Assembly: GCF_029029525.1 (NCBI RefSeq)
Contig: NZ_JAKJSC010000002.1
Location: forward strand, 248,001-312,000
DNA: 64,000 bases
Source of the DNA: Labilibaculum sp. DW002
GTDB taxonomy: Bacteria; Bacteroidota; Bacteroidia; Bacteroidales; Marinifilaceae
Direction of reading: 5' to 3'
The notes beneath the pieces were generated by a model. That model made no database searches, was not told the origin of the DNA, and saw only the letters and a program-made list of their open reading frames with translations. Positions 1 to 7,395 of this stretch are shown piece after piece. The position numbers were made by a program, and so were the translations under genes. The stretch's first letter is position 1, and each line of letters opens with the position of its first letter.

Positions 1-606
1 AATTCGATTCCCATCTTTATAGTCATCAATTTTGTTGAAAAATACCTTTTCGGGTATGCTGAGTTCAAAATCGAAATCGACATCGTGTTGGATAAAAGGA
101 GAAACGTAAAAGTGCTTCTTCTTTCGATCAGTAAATTTTCCGTCGCTATAGTTTTCTTTTCCCAAATAGAATAATTTCATTTCCCCGTAGGTATTGTTTA
201 CTTCAGCAATACTTCCCAATGTATTGTTTTCTTCATCAAAACAATAGTAAAAAGAAACAGGATTGAATTGGTAACCCAAAGTGCATAAGTTGGTTAGTAG
301 AATTATTTTTGAAGGATGCTGATGAATACCTTGTTTCTGCAAAAATTGTTCTACCTCGAAACGAACACTTCTGGCTTCTCCTGATTTTGTAAGCTGTAAA
401 TGATCTTTATCGCGGAAATTGAAATAATTAAATCGGTTGTGACTCACAAACCACAGCGTTTTGGAAAGAACTGGCAGTTCATCCAAGTCGATACTGAACA
501 GGAAGCTTTTGTATCGAAATGATCGATGAACCTTTTCCATTCGGGAATGAAATACCTCGCATTCGTATAGGCTTGAATTGATGATATGTTCTTCTTTTTT
601 AGTCAT
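1..606 (-). CDS. DUF1365 family protein (C-terminus missing)
   Basis: Partial gene: the reading frame stays open to the left edge of the window, leaving 202 codons. It begins MTKKEEHIINSSLYECEVFH and includes NPVSFYYCFD, a signature I recognise from DUF1365. The function of DUF1365 is not established; members typically sit beside an FAD amine-oxidase-like protein and a cyclopropane-synthase-like methyltransferase, exactly as here. Its ATG overlaps the TGA of the upstream oxidoreductase gene as ATGA, so the two are very likely translationally coupled. It is the last visible gene of a minus-strand operon whose other members modify lipids. A role in unsaturated or branched acyl-chain modification is inferred only from this context. 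Confidence 0.85.
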   Translation of the reverse strand, partial: MTKKEEHIINSSLYECEVFHSRMEKVHRSFRYKSFLFSIDLDELPVLSKTLWFVSHNRFNYFNFRDKDHLQLTKSGEARSVRFEVEQFLQKQGIHQHPSKIILLTNLCTLGYQFNPVSFYYCFDEENNTLGSIAEVNNTYGEMKLFYLGKENYSDGKFTDRKKKHFYVSPFIQHDVDFDFELSIPEKVFFNKIDDYKDGNRI

Positions 607-1895
607 CCTGCTTTTTGTTGTATCTTTTTTTGATGTTCTGTTTTTAAGATTGTTTTGGCTAGTTCTACTGCCGAACTGTAAGCGTCTTCATGAAAGCCAT
701 ATTTGAAATAACTTCCGCAGAAATAGATTGGGCCCTCATGATTCAATTCAGGTAAACGTTCTTGTGCTTTCATTGCTTCCACCGTAAAAATTGGATGATC
801 GTAAGGAATGCTTTGGTGAATCTTTTTAAGCTCCAATTCAATTGGGTTAATGGAGACAAAATAATTTTGCTTTTCGGATACATTTTGTAGAGAATTCATA
901 TTGTAAATCGTGCTGGTTTTTATGTTTCCCGAACGATCGTCCATCAGATAATTCCAACTCGACCACACCTTTTTGTTTTTTGGCATAACCGAACAATCAG
1001 AATGTAAAACCGCTCTATTTTTCTGATAGCAGAATTGAGATAAAAGTTTCTCTTGTAGCTTGTTCGGGTTGACAAGCATAGAAAGAGCTTCATCTGCATG
1101 TGCAGCAACAATCACCTTGTCGAACCAATGCTCTTTACCTGCATTAGTTGTTATTTTCACTTGCTCTTCTACAGTAAGAATTTCTTTTATGGCCGAATTC
1201 AAATGTATTTTATCCCGAAAGGGTTCAATAAGTAATTGTTTGTAGCTTTCGCTTCCACCTTCTACTGTATACCATTGAAAATGGGAATCTACACCCAACA
1301 TACCATGGTTACGGAAGAAATGCACAAGTCCTTTGATTGGAAATTTTAAACTCACATCAGGTGGTGTAGACCAAATTGCCGAGCTCATGGGAATAAGATA
1401 TTTGTCGGTAAATTCTTTTCCCAGCTTCTTTTGCTGAATATATTCTTGTATCGTTAGGTCTTCGAGATTGCCATTTACAAGATCCTGTAAACTCTCTTTG
1501 TTGAATCGATTGATCTCTAATAACATTTTAATGAATTGAGCATTGAAGATGTTTTTGCGTTGGGCGAAAAGGCCTGAAAAACCCGAACCGCAATATTCCA
1601 ACTGACTGCTTTTGTGCTGAACACTAAAACTCATGCTGGTTTTTTTAATAGGTACCTTTAGTTGATTGAACAGATTAATCAAGTTTGGATAGGTTTGTTT
1701 GTTGAAAACCATAAAGCCTGTATCAATGGGAATTTGTTGGCCATCCTCTTCAACATAAACCGTATTGGTGTGTCCACCAACGTAATTGTTTTTTTCGAAC
1801 AGTTCAATGTCATAGCTGTGCTGAAGCAAATGAGCTGAACCCATTCCTGCAATTCCAGTTCCTATGATTGCAAGTCGTTGTTTTTTGAAGTCCAT
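603..1895 (-). CDS. FAD-dependent amine-oxidase-like oxidoreductase
   Basis: A 430-residue flavoprotein. A Rossmann FAD-binding motif, IIGTGIAGMGS, lies at about residues 10-20, followed by an acidic residue closing the second strand (ELFEKN) and GGHTNT, as in COG2907-type NAD(P)/FAD proteins. The C-terminal segment YFCGSYFKYGFHEDAYSSA fits the second flavin contact of this fold. There is no signal peptide, so it should be cytoplasmic or membrane-peripheral. Homologues cluster with DUF1365 and Cfa-like methyltransferases and are thought to act on acyl chains; the substrate is unknown. Its stop overlaps the start of the DUF1365 gene by four bases, and the gene upstream ends only 18 bp away. 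Confidence 0.85.
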   Translation of the reverse strand: MDFKKQRLAIIGTGIAGMGSAHLLQHSYDIELFEKNNYVGGHTNTVYVEEDGQQIPIDTGFMVFNKQTYPNLINLFNQLKVPIKKTSMSFSVQHKSSQLEYCGSGFSGLFAQRKNIFNAQFIKMLLEINRFNKESLQDLVNGNLEDLTIQEYIQQKKLGKEFTDKYLIPMSSAIWSTPPDVSLKFPIKGLVHFFRNHGMLGVDSHFQWYTVEGGSESYKQLLIEPFRDKIHLNSAIKEILTVEEQVKITTNAGKEHWFDKVIVAAHADEALSMLVNPNKLQEKLLSQFCYQKNRAVLHSDCSVMPKNKKVWSSWNYLMDDRSGNIKTSTIYNMNSLQNVSEKQNYFVSINPIELELKKIHQSIPYDHPIFTVEAMKAQERLPELNHEGPIYFCGSYFKYGFHEDAYSSAVELAKTILKTEHQKKIQQKAG

Positions 1896-1913
1896 AAGAT
1901 CAATTTTTTAGAT

Positions 1914-2627
1914 TTAAGGGCCTAGTTCCGGATAGTTTAGCAAAGCTTTATAGCTGTGTCCTTCCTGATCTCGAATGTTAGAAATTCCTTCGTATTTACT
2001 AATTCGTTTGCTTTGTAGATCGTAATGAACGTAAATGGGATTCATAAGTACACGAAGAAATAGTTTTTGGCATTCCATTCGAAGTACCACTATGTTTGGA
2101 TTATTGGTTTGTTCATCTACTTTATATATTCTGAAGGTGAAATAATCCTGAAAGGCAACTGAAAGAAAGTTGAATACTAATTTTTCTTCTGCCATAAGTT
2201 TATTCCAGTTGTTTTTGATGTAGTAATTAAAACCTCCATCGACAACGGCTGGTTCGGGTACATATATACTTTTTTCTTTTAGCTTCGAATTGTAATTTTT
2301 CTGATAGCGAATGCCGAATTGATTGGCTCCCAAATGAATGACCTCTTCAAGTAATCCGCTTCGTTCATCCATCAAAAGGTAATTCGGTTTTTGAAAAGAA
2401 TTCCTAAAATCAAGCTCTCTATGAGCAAACTCAGATCCATTTTCTCCAACAAATGAGGTTTGTGTTTCTAAATGTTTACCTTCTCTAAATATCTCCTGAT
2501 GCACCTCTTTGTAGATGAATTCCAATGAATTTTTATCCATTGCAATGCCTTCGTAAACTCGATTTTCGGTTCCCGAACGAAAACCGTAAAAAGAGAAGAG
2601 AATAATAATGAATAAGAGCTTTTTCAT
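1914..2627 (-). CDS. exported protein of unknown function in the lipid operon
   Basis: A 237-residue protein with an N-terminal hydrophobic stretch (MKKLLFIIILFSFYGF) typical of a Sec signal peptide; there is no lipobox cysteine, so a soluble periplasmic protein is likely. The body is mixed beta-rich sequence with no motif I can name. In proteobacterial versions of this neighbourhood an exported protein such as DUF3833 occupies a similar slot, but I cannot show homology. It lies 18 bp upstream of the FAD oxidoreductase gene and 21 bp downstream of the methyltransferase gene, so it is co-transcribed with them. Function unknown. Confidence 0.75.
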   Translation of the reverse strand: MKKLLFIIILFSFYGFRSGTENRVYEGIAMDKNSLEFIYKEVHQEIFREGKHLETQTSFVGENGSEFAHRELDFRNSFQKPNYLLMDERSGLLEEVIHLGANQFGIRYQKNYNSKLKEKSIYVPEPAVVDGGFNYYIKNNWNKLMAEEKLVFNFLSVAFQDYFTFRIYKVDEQTNNPNIVVLRMECQKLFLRVLMNPIYVHYDLQSKRISKYEGISNIRDQEGHSYKALLNYPELGP

Positions 2628-2648
2628 CTTCTTAGAATTTAATTGATT

Positions 2649-3668
2649 TTAATTGGGATTTCTTTTACTGAAAAGGTAATGGCTTATGCTCCATTCTTCA
2701 CCTTGTCGATATCCCCATAATTCGGAACAAGCCATAAAGAAGATCCTCCAATAAACCCACCAGCGAACAGCCTGATTGGTACCGTAAGTTTCTTTGAATA
2801 TTGGCATGATTTCGGTTTTTTGTTCATCCATTTTTTGCAACCATGCTTCTGCTGTTTTCTCATAATGAGTTCCGTTCATATGCCATCTTTTTTCGATGGT
2901 TAAGTGTTCTTGAAAGTGCGAGAAGAGATTTTCACCCGGCATTATTCCTCCCGTGAAAAAGTATTTTGACATCCAATCGCTCGAATCCTGAATTTCAAAT
3001 TTGTATGTCAACTCTTTGTGCGAGAAAACATGAACAAAAAGTTTACCGGTTAGCTTTAAAAATCCATTAATTCGAAGTAAAAGTTCTTGGTAATTTCTCA
3101 TGTGCTCGAACATTTCAACAGAAATAACTCTATCAAATTTTTCATTTATATTGAAATTATTCATGTCAGCAGTAATGATGTGTAGGTTGGTAATTCTCAT
3201 ACCAAGTGCTTTGGCTTGTATGTATTCTCGCTGAGAATGAGAATTGGAAACCGCTGTAATGTGTGAATTTGGAAATTTTTGTGCCATATACAAGCTAAGA
3301 GATCCCCAACCACATCCCAATTCGAGAATGTCATGTCCATCTTGAATTTCAGCTCGTTCAATTGTCTTTTTAAGCATTTTTTTCTCAGCTTCATCCAAAT
3401 CGTTTGTACTCTCGTCCCAAAATCCACAGGAATATTTTAAATACCGTCCCAGAACTTTCTCGAAAAAGCCTGCAGGTAATTCATAATGTTGCTCGTTGGC
3501 TGCATTGGTATTGATTGCGATTGGACTCTCTTTTAATTCATCAACTAATTTATTGATATTGAATTGTTTTCGCTCATTTTGCAGCCGTTGCTTTAACAAT
3601 TCTCTTATTTTGATTCTGATTAATGAATCGGGAATCAAGCCCTTTTCAACGATATTAATATACCACAT
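2649..3668 (-). CDS. Cfa/CNMT-like SAM-dependent methyltransferase
   Basis: A 339-residue class I methyltransferase of the cyclopropane-fatty-acid synthase superfamily. SAM motif I, LELGCGWGS, is at residues 115-123. Three positions match catalytic residues of E. coli Cfa: Cys81 in YSCGFW, Glu188 in EMFEHM and His213 in FVHVFSH; the usual active-site tyrosine near the C-terminus appears replaced by phenylalanine (IFFMAC). The overall layout, with the N-terminal GLIPDSLIR segment, YFFTGGIMPG and the ending EEWSISHYLF, resembles plant coclaurine N-methyltransferase more than E. coli Cfa. The likely substrate is an unsaturated acyl chain, given the adjacent desaturase, but whether the product is a cyclopropane or a methylated chain cannot be read from sequence. 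Confidence 0.85.
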   Translation of the reverse strand: MWYINIVEKGLIPDSLIRIKIRELLKQRLQNERKQFNINKLVDELKESPIAINTNAANEQHYELPAGFFEKVLGRYLKYSCGFWDESTNDLDEAEKKMLKKTIERAEIQDGHDILELGCGWGSLSLYMAQKFPNSHITAVSNSHSQREYIQAKALGMRITNLHIITADMNNFNINEKFDRVISVEMFEHMRNYQELLLRINGFLKLTGKLFVHVFSHKELTYKFEIQDSSDWMSKYFFTGGIMPGENLFSHFQEHLTIEKRWHMNGTHYEKTAEAWLQKMDEQKTEIMPIFKETYGTNQAVRWWVYWRIFFMACSELWGYRQGEEWSISHYLFSKRNPN

Positions 3669-3680
3669 AGCAATTGTGTT

Positions 3681-4421
3681 TTATTTGTTTAATGAATTCT
3701 GGTTCAATTTTATGATTCTAAATGAGTGTAATATTTTCATAGCAAAAAAGGAAGGATCGAATTCATACCATTTACTTGCAAAATTTGCTTTCCATGGTTT
3801 TGCATGGTGATTGTTGTGCAAGGCTTCTCCTCCCAATAGAATTTCAATAGGGAATAGATTTGTTGAATCGTTGTTCTGTTTGAAATTTCGATACCCAATT
3901 TTATGTGAGAACCAGTTGATGATAGCACCATGTATAGGACTCATAAAAAAATGGAGCGGGAGCATAGTAAACCAATATATGTTTGGTGCATAAAGTAGAT
4001 AGATTAAGATATAGACACTAGCCCATAAAATTCTTGAAACCCACGATTCTGAAATTTTCTCAAAAGCGATCCATCTTGGTATATTCTTATTTACACCATT
4101 TTGAAGTGTTATCTCTTTATTTTTCACCAATGAATAGTAGCGATAAGTGCTCAGCATAAATTTGAAAATGTTAGACGAATGATTAGGAGAATGCGGATCA
4201 TTTGCTTGTTCTGTGTGCATGTGATGCATTCTGTGCATATAAGCATACGCAAACGGATTTAAATAAGAAGTACCTTGAGAAATCCACGTTCCAATGAAAA
4301 AAGTTCGTTCCCAGAATCTGTTCATTTCAAACATAGAATGAGCTGCATAACGATGCAGGAAAATTGTCTGAAAGAACAAGCTAGCGTACCAATGAGCGAT
4401 AATGAATATGATAATTACCAT
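3681..4421 (-). CDS. fatty-acid (acyl) desaturase, three-histidine-box type
   Basis: An integral-membrane di-iron desaturase of about 246 residues. The three histidine clusters are visible: HRYAAH at 23-28, HRMHH followed by HTEQANDPHSP, and HNNHH near residue 205. Hydrophobic segments before and between them give the usual four-helix membrane layout. These enzymes introduce a double bond into acyl-CoA or phospholipid acyl chains using O2 and a reductant. I chose the ATG at 4421 over a TTG two codons upstream. It is the first gene of the minus-strand operon and would supply the unsaturated acyl chain for the methyltransferase 12 bp downstream. Its size is smaller than many delta-9 desaturases but all boxes are present. 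Confidence 0.85.
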   Translation of the reverse strand: MVIIIFIIAHWYASLFFQTIFLHRYAAHSMFEMNRFWERTFFIGTWISQGTSYLNPFAYAYMHRMHHMHTEQANDPHSPNHSSNIFKFMLSTYRYYSLVKNKEITLQNGVNKNIPRWIAFEKISESWVSRILWASVYILIYLLYAPNIYWFTMLPLHFFMSPIHGAIINWFSHKIGYRNFKQNNDSTNLFPIEILLGGEALHNNHHAKPWKANFASKWYEFDPSFFAMKILHSFRIIKLNQNSLNK

Positions 4422-4562
4422 GAGCAAATCAAAAAAATGTTAAAAGGTCAATTTTTAAATTGTTTAATCTATTTGTATATTCATTAAACAGTTTACATGC
4501 CTAAATGGTTCACACTTGGTAGTAAATAATTTCATCTTCAGCATTATTTGTTAATAATATGC
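4422..4562. other. intergenic region upstream of the lipid operon
   Basis: AT-rich spacer that must hold the promoter of the minus-strand desaturase operon. I could not find a convincing TAnnTTTG element on the minus strand, so another sigma factor or a degenerate promoter may be used. No conserved RNA structure was seen. Confidence 0.4.
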
Positions 4563-4841
4563 ATGAAGAAAAGATTACAATTCAGTCAATTTATTGAAAA
4601 TAAGGTTTTAAAATTCAAGAAGAAATCAGGTAAGATTTTGGAGAAGTTTGAGAAGAAGTTTAACAAAGGAAATGTAGTTGCAACTCATCATTTTAATAAT
4701 GCAAGTCCATAATTGGCTGGTATTGTAAGATCAGAAGTGGAAGAAGCAGGTTTTAAACCAGAGTTAATTGGGAATAAGCCAGATGGGCATATACTGCTTC
4801 AAGTGAGTACACTTAAATGCATAAGAAAAGTAGCAAAGTAA
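4563..4841 (+). pseudogene. small ORF interrupted by one in-frame stop
   Basis: From the ATG at 4563 a lysine-rich peptide of 49 codons (starting MKKRLQFSQFIENKVLKF) runs to a TAA at 4710-4712. The same frame then continues for 42 more sense codons (LAGIVRSEVEEAGFKPELI, then GNKPDGHILLQVS) to a TAA at 4839. Both halves look protein-like, so this is probably one gene of about 92 codons broken by a nonsense mutation. I do not recognise the family. Alternatives are two tiny separate ORFs or chance open frames in AT-rich DNA. Confidence 0.4.
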
Positions 4842-4905
4842 AACTCAAGCTTTATGTAACATGTCATCAATATAAATTATTGGTGGCATTTATTTTTGTC
4901 AAAAA

Positions 4906-5517
4906 TTAATGAATTAACTCTCCAATACCAGGTCTGATAATTTCAAAAGAGTCATTGGTACAGTCAATAATCGTTGAAGCTGTATTGTTTCCAAACCCAC
5001 CATCAATAACCAAATCAACATACTTGCTGTATTTTTCCTGGATTAATTCCGGATCCGTTGTATATTCGATCACTTCATCAGGATCGTTAATAGATGTAGT
5101 CATAATAGGGTTTCCTAATTCTTCAACAATTCGCAAAGGGATGTAGTGATTAGGAACACGAATTCCGACTGTTTTCTTTTTGCTCTTAAATAATTTAGGA
5201 ACACTACTGCTTGCAGGGAGAATAAATGTGAAGGCGCCAGGTAGGTTTTTCTTCATCATTTTAAAAGTGGTATTATCAACTCTAGCATATTCAGCTAAAT
5301 TACTTAGACTGCTACAGATTAATGAAAAATTACTTTTCTCCGTTGTTGTTCCCTTTAGTTTAGCGATTCTTTGAATGGCTTTGTTATTGGTAATGTCACA
5401 ACCAATAGCATACACAGTATCAGTTGGGTAAATGATAATGCCGCCGTCCTTTAAAATATCTACTATTTGCCTAAATTCCCTGTGATTAGGGTTGTCAGGG
5501 TATAATTTTAAGAGCAT
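4906..5517 (-). CDS. Sua5/YciO/YrdC/YwlC family protein (threonylcarbamoyl-AMP synthase-like)
   Basis: A 203-residue YrdC-fold protein when started at the ATG at 5517 (MLLKLYPDNPNHREF). A longer open frame exists upstream but runs through the terminator hairpin of the neighbouring gene. Recognisable segments are GGIIIYPTDTVYAIGCDI, FSLICSSLSNLAEYARVDN, LPGAFTFILPAS, KKTVGIRVPNH and PIMTTSIND. The match is closest to E. coli YciO (PDNP start, FxLxCxxLSxLxxYxxVDN). The family makes threonylcarbamoyl-adenylate from threonine, bicarbonate and ATP for tRNA t6A37; YciO itself is a weaker and less understood member, so the exact role is not certain. It lies downstream of fsa on the same strand, with a terminator between them. 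Confidence 0.85.
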   Translation of the reverse strand: MLLKLYPDNPNHREFRQIVDILKDGGIIIYPTDTVYAIGCDITNNKAIQRIAKLKGTTTEKSNFSLICSSLSNLAEYARVDNTTFKMMKKNLPGAFTFILPASSSVPKLFKSKKKTVGIRVPNHYIPLRIVEELGNPIMTTSINDPDEVIEYTTDPELIQEKYSKYVDLVIDGGFGNNTASTIIDCTNDSFEIIRPGIGELIH

Positions 5518-5641
5518 TTGTAGTGGTTTTGGGTTATTACGGAGGTTAAAGATAGAAGATTCTTTGAAAAAGCTAATCTTCAGAGGCTTATTTATTTTCG
5601 TTCCTTGGAATGTGAAGTAGGGTCTGTTTGAAATAAGGCAC

Positions 5642-5670
5642 AAAAAAAAGGAGTACATGCGTACTCCTTT
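5642..5670 (-). terminator. rho-independent terminator of fsa
   Basis: A perfect 10-bp inverted repeat (AAAGGAGTAC / GTACTCCTTT, loop ATGC) at 5647-5670. On the minus strand it is followed by a run of eight T, and it sits 17 bp past the stop codon of fsa. Confidence 0.9.
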
Positions 5671-5687
5671 TCTAATTCTATCGTTTA

Positions 5688-6344
5688 TTAGCCATTAAGC
5701 TTATTGTAATCTGCAAGAAACTGAGCTAATCCTTTGTCAGTTAATGGGTGATTAAGTAGGCCAGTAATAGCATTTAACGGACTTGTTGTAACATCTGCTC
5801 CTGCTTCGATACATTGTACCATATGCATTGTGTGACGCACTGATGCAGCTAATACTTGTGTTTCAAATCCATAATAGCTATTCATATCAACAATTTGGCG
5901 AATTAAATCAATACCATCAGTACAGATATCATCTAAACGCCCTACGAATGGAGATACGTAAGTTGCACCCGCTTTGGCAGCTAAAAGTGCTTGTCCTACA
6001 GAGAAAATTAAAGTACAATTAGTTCTAATGCCTTTAGTACTTAAATATTTTACTGCTTTAATACCATTTTTAGTACATGGAACTTTAACCACAATTTGGT
6101 TGTGAAGAGCGGCTAATTCTAAACCTTCAGAGATCATGCCATCAAAATCGGTTGCAATAACCTCAGCACTTACATCGCCATCTACAATTTCGCAAATATC
6201 AACATAGTGTTTTTTGATGTTTTCTGCTCCTTTAATCCCTTCCTTAGCCATAAGTGATGGATTAGTAGTTACGCCGTCAAGAATGCCTAAGTCCTGGGCT
6301 TCTTTAATCTGATCAAGATTTGCTGTGTCGATAAAAAACTTCAT
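5688..6344 (-). CDS. fsa: fructose-6-phosphate aldolase / transaldolase-like protein
   Basis: A 218-residue class I aldolase of the FSA/TalC family, about the usual 215-220 residues. Signatures are [30 protein letters not shown], the Schiff-base lysine segment [13 protein letters not shown] and the C-terminal [22 protein letters not shown]. Enzymes of this family cleave fructose-6-phosphate to dihydroxyacetone and glyceraldehyde-3-phosphate or act as small transaldolases; sequence alone does not decide between them. It is cytoplasmic. It is followed by a strong terminator, so it is probably a single-gene unit. The only promoter candidate upstream is a degenerate TATTTTCG on the minus strand. 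Confidence 0.93.
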   Translation of the reverse strand: MKFFIDTANLDQIKEAQDLGILDGVTTNPSLMAKEGIKGAENIKKHYVDICEIVDGDVSAEVIATDFDGMISEGLELAALHNQIVVKVPCTKNGIKAVKYLSTKGIRTNCTLIFSVGQALLAAKAGATYVSPFVGRLDDICTDGIDLIRQIVDMNSYYGFETQVLAASVRHTMHMVQCIEAGADVTTSPLNAITGLLNHPLTDKGLAQFLADYNKLNG

Positions 6345-6519
6345 TCTACGATTTTTAGTTTGTTATTAGAGTTGAAAACGAAAATACACTAAATTCTTTT
6401 GATGAACAAAGGGCACATTTCATTTAACTCATGAAATTTAAACATAGAGACACGAAAATACATTCGTATCAGAGAGATTCGATAATATGAAGTTGGTGGG
6501 GGGATTTTTTAAAAACTGG

Positions 6520-6593
6520 AGCCGGTGGCCGGATTCGAACCGACGACCTGCTGATTACAAATCAGCTGCTCTGACCAACTGAGCTACATCGGC
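6520..6593 (-). tRNA. tRNA-Thr (anticodon UGU)
   Basis: A 74-nt cloverleaf. The anticodon loop TTTGTAA is closed by the GCTGA/TCAGC stem, and the T-loop is TTCGAAT. The acceptor pairs GCCGATG with CACCGGC, leaving one A:C mismatch at pair 5:68. CCA is not encoded. It is the last tRNA of the SRP RNA–tRNA transcript. Confidence 0.95.
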
Positions 6594-6680
6594 TTGTTAA
6601 ACTTTCACTACTGCAATCAAAATAAATTGATTGTTTGCCTCTTGATATGCATCGAGATAAGCGCCTTTGGTGAAATCTTG

Positions 6681-6752
6681 AGCCATTGATGAGATTTGAA
6701 CTCATGACCTCTTCCTTACCAAGGAAACGCTCTACCCCTGAGCTACAACGGC
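6681..6752 (-). tRNA. tRNA-Thr (anticodon GGU)
   Basis: A 72-nt cloverleaf with anticodon GGT in loop TTGGTAA between TTTCC and GGAAG. The acceptor GCCGTTG/CAATGGC is fully paired with one G:U. It is identical to the copy at 40194-40265. CCA is not encoded. Confidence 0.95.
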
Positions 6753-6809
6753 CTTTATATAAAAGAAGAAAAGAAAGCTCTTCAGCTTTCTTTCATTCTC
6801 TATAATTGG

Positions 6810-6883
6810 AGCCGGTGACCGGATTCGAACCGATGACCTGCTGATTACAAATCAGCTGCTCTGGCCAACTGAGCTACACTGGC
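6810..6883 (-). tRNA. tRNA-Thr (anticodon UGU)
   Basis: A 74-nt tRNA with anticodon TGT. The acceptor GCCAGTG/CACCGGC leaves an A:C at pair 4:69. It differs from the copy at 6520 in the acceptor, one D-loop base and one T-stem pair, and is identical to the copy at 6972-7045. Confidence 0.95.
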
Positions 6884-6971
6884 ATTTTCTTACTATAAAA
6901 AAGGGTTTAACCTTTTAAAACTTTTTAAAGAACGAAAGAAAGCCCGAAAGCTTTCTTTTAGTTATTGATGG

Positions 6972-7045
6972 AGCCGGTGACCGGATTCGAACCGATGACC
7001 TGCTGATTACAAATCAGCTGCTCTGGCCAACTGAGCTACACTGGC
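6972..7045 (-). tRNA. tRNA-Thr (anticodon UGU)
   Basis: A 74-nt tRNA with anticodon TGT, identical to the copy at 6810-6883 and with the same A4:C69 mismatch. Its 5' end lies only about 2 nt from the 3' end of the SRP RNA, so the two must be separated by processing of a common transcript. Confidence 0.95.
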
Positions 7046-7047
7046 AG

Positions 7048-7147
7048 GTGGATAAGCAAGCTACGTCGCATCGCTACAACCACTTACCCTTGCTGCCTTC
7101 CGACCCTGGGGGAGTTCAGTAGGAGCAGATCGCATAGTTGCTTATCC
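7048..7147 (-). ncRNA. ffs: signal recognition particle RNA, small bacterial type
   Basis: About 100 nt. The terminal stem pairs GGATAAGCAA with TTGCTTATCC, and the domain IV core reads GGTCGGAAGGCAGCAAGGGT, with the conserved tetraloop and asymmetric-loop bases that bind Ffh. It is the first product of a minus-strand transcript that continues into four tRNA-Thr genes. Its 5' end falls 5-6 nt after a consensus promoter. Confidence 0.95.
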
Positions 7148-7152
7148 GGTGA

Positions 7153-7183
7153 CAAAAGTAGAAAAAACTTGTTACGCTCCAAA
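7153..7183 (-). promoter_or_regulatory. Bacteroidota-type promoter of the SRP RNA–tRNA operon
   Basis: On the minus strand, TTTG (7183-7180), 19 nt, then TACTTTTG (7160-7153). This matches the phylum's TTTG-N19-TAnnTTTG primary promoter exactly. The expected start at about 7147 coincides with the predicted SRP RNA 5' end. Confidence 0.85.
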
Positions 7184-7362
7184 CCTTTTGGCTAACTTCT
7201 TTTCCTATTTATTCGTGCTTTTCCCACAAGCGATTTATTTTCAGTTAAATAATTTTCAAAAAAAAAGTATTTTTTTTCGAAATTGATGTTGGCTCTGATG
7301 TTTTGAATGAAAGAGATTGCAGAAATAAGCCAGACACAGGTTCGCATTCTTGTAAAAACGGA

Positions 7363-7370
7363 TATCTTTG
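7363..7370 (+). promoter_or_regulatory. -7 element of the DUF4199/glycosyltransferase operon
   Basis: TATCTTTG matches TAnnTTTG and lies 26 bp before the first start codon. A good -33 TTTG at the right spacing is not visible. Confidence 0.55.
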
Positions 7371-7395
7371 TGCTCGAAAAACAGAATAGATAAAC

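Noticed and set aside
5518-5658. N-terminal extension of the YciO-like protein.
   Set aside because: The extension passes through the fsa terminator hairpin and starts in its loop; family members begin at the internal ATG at 5517.
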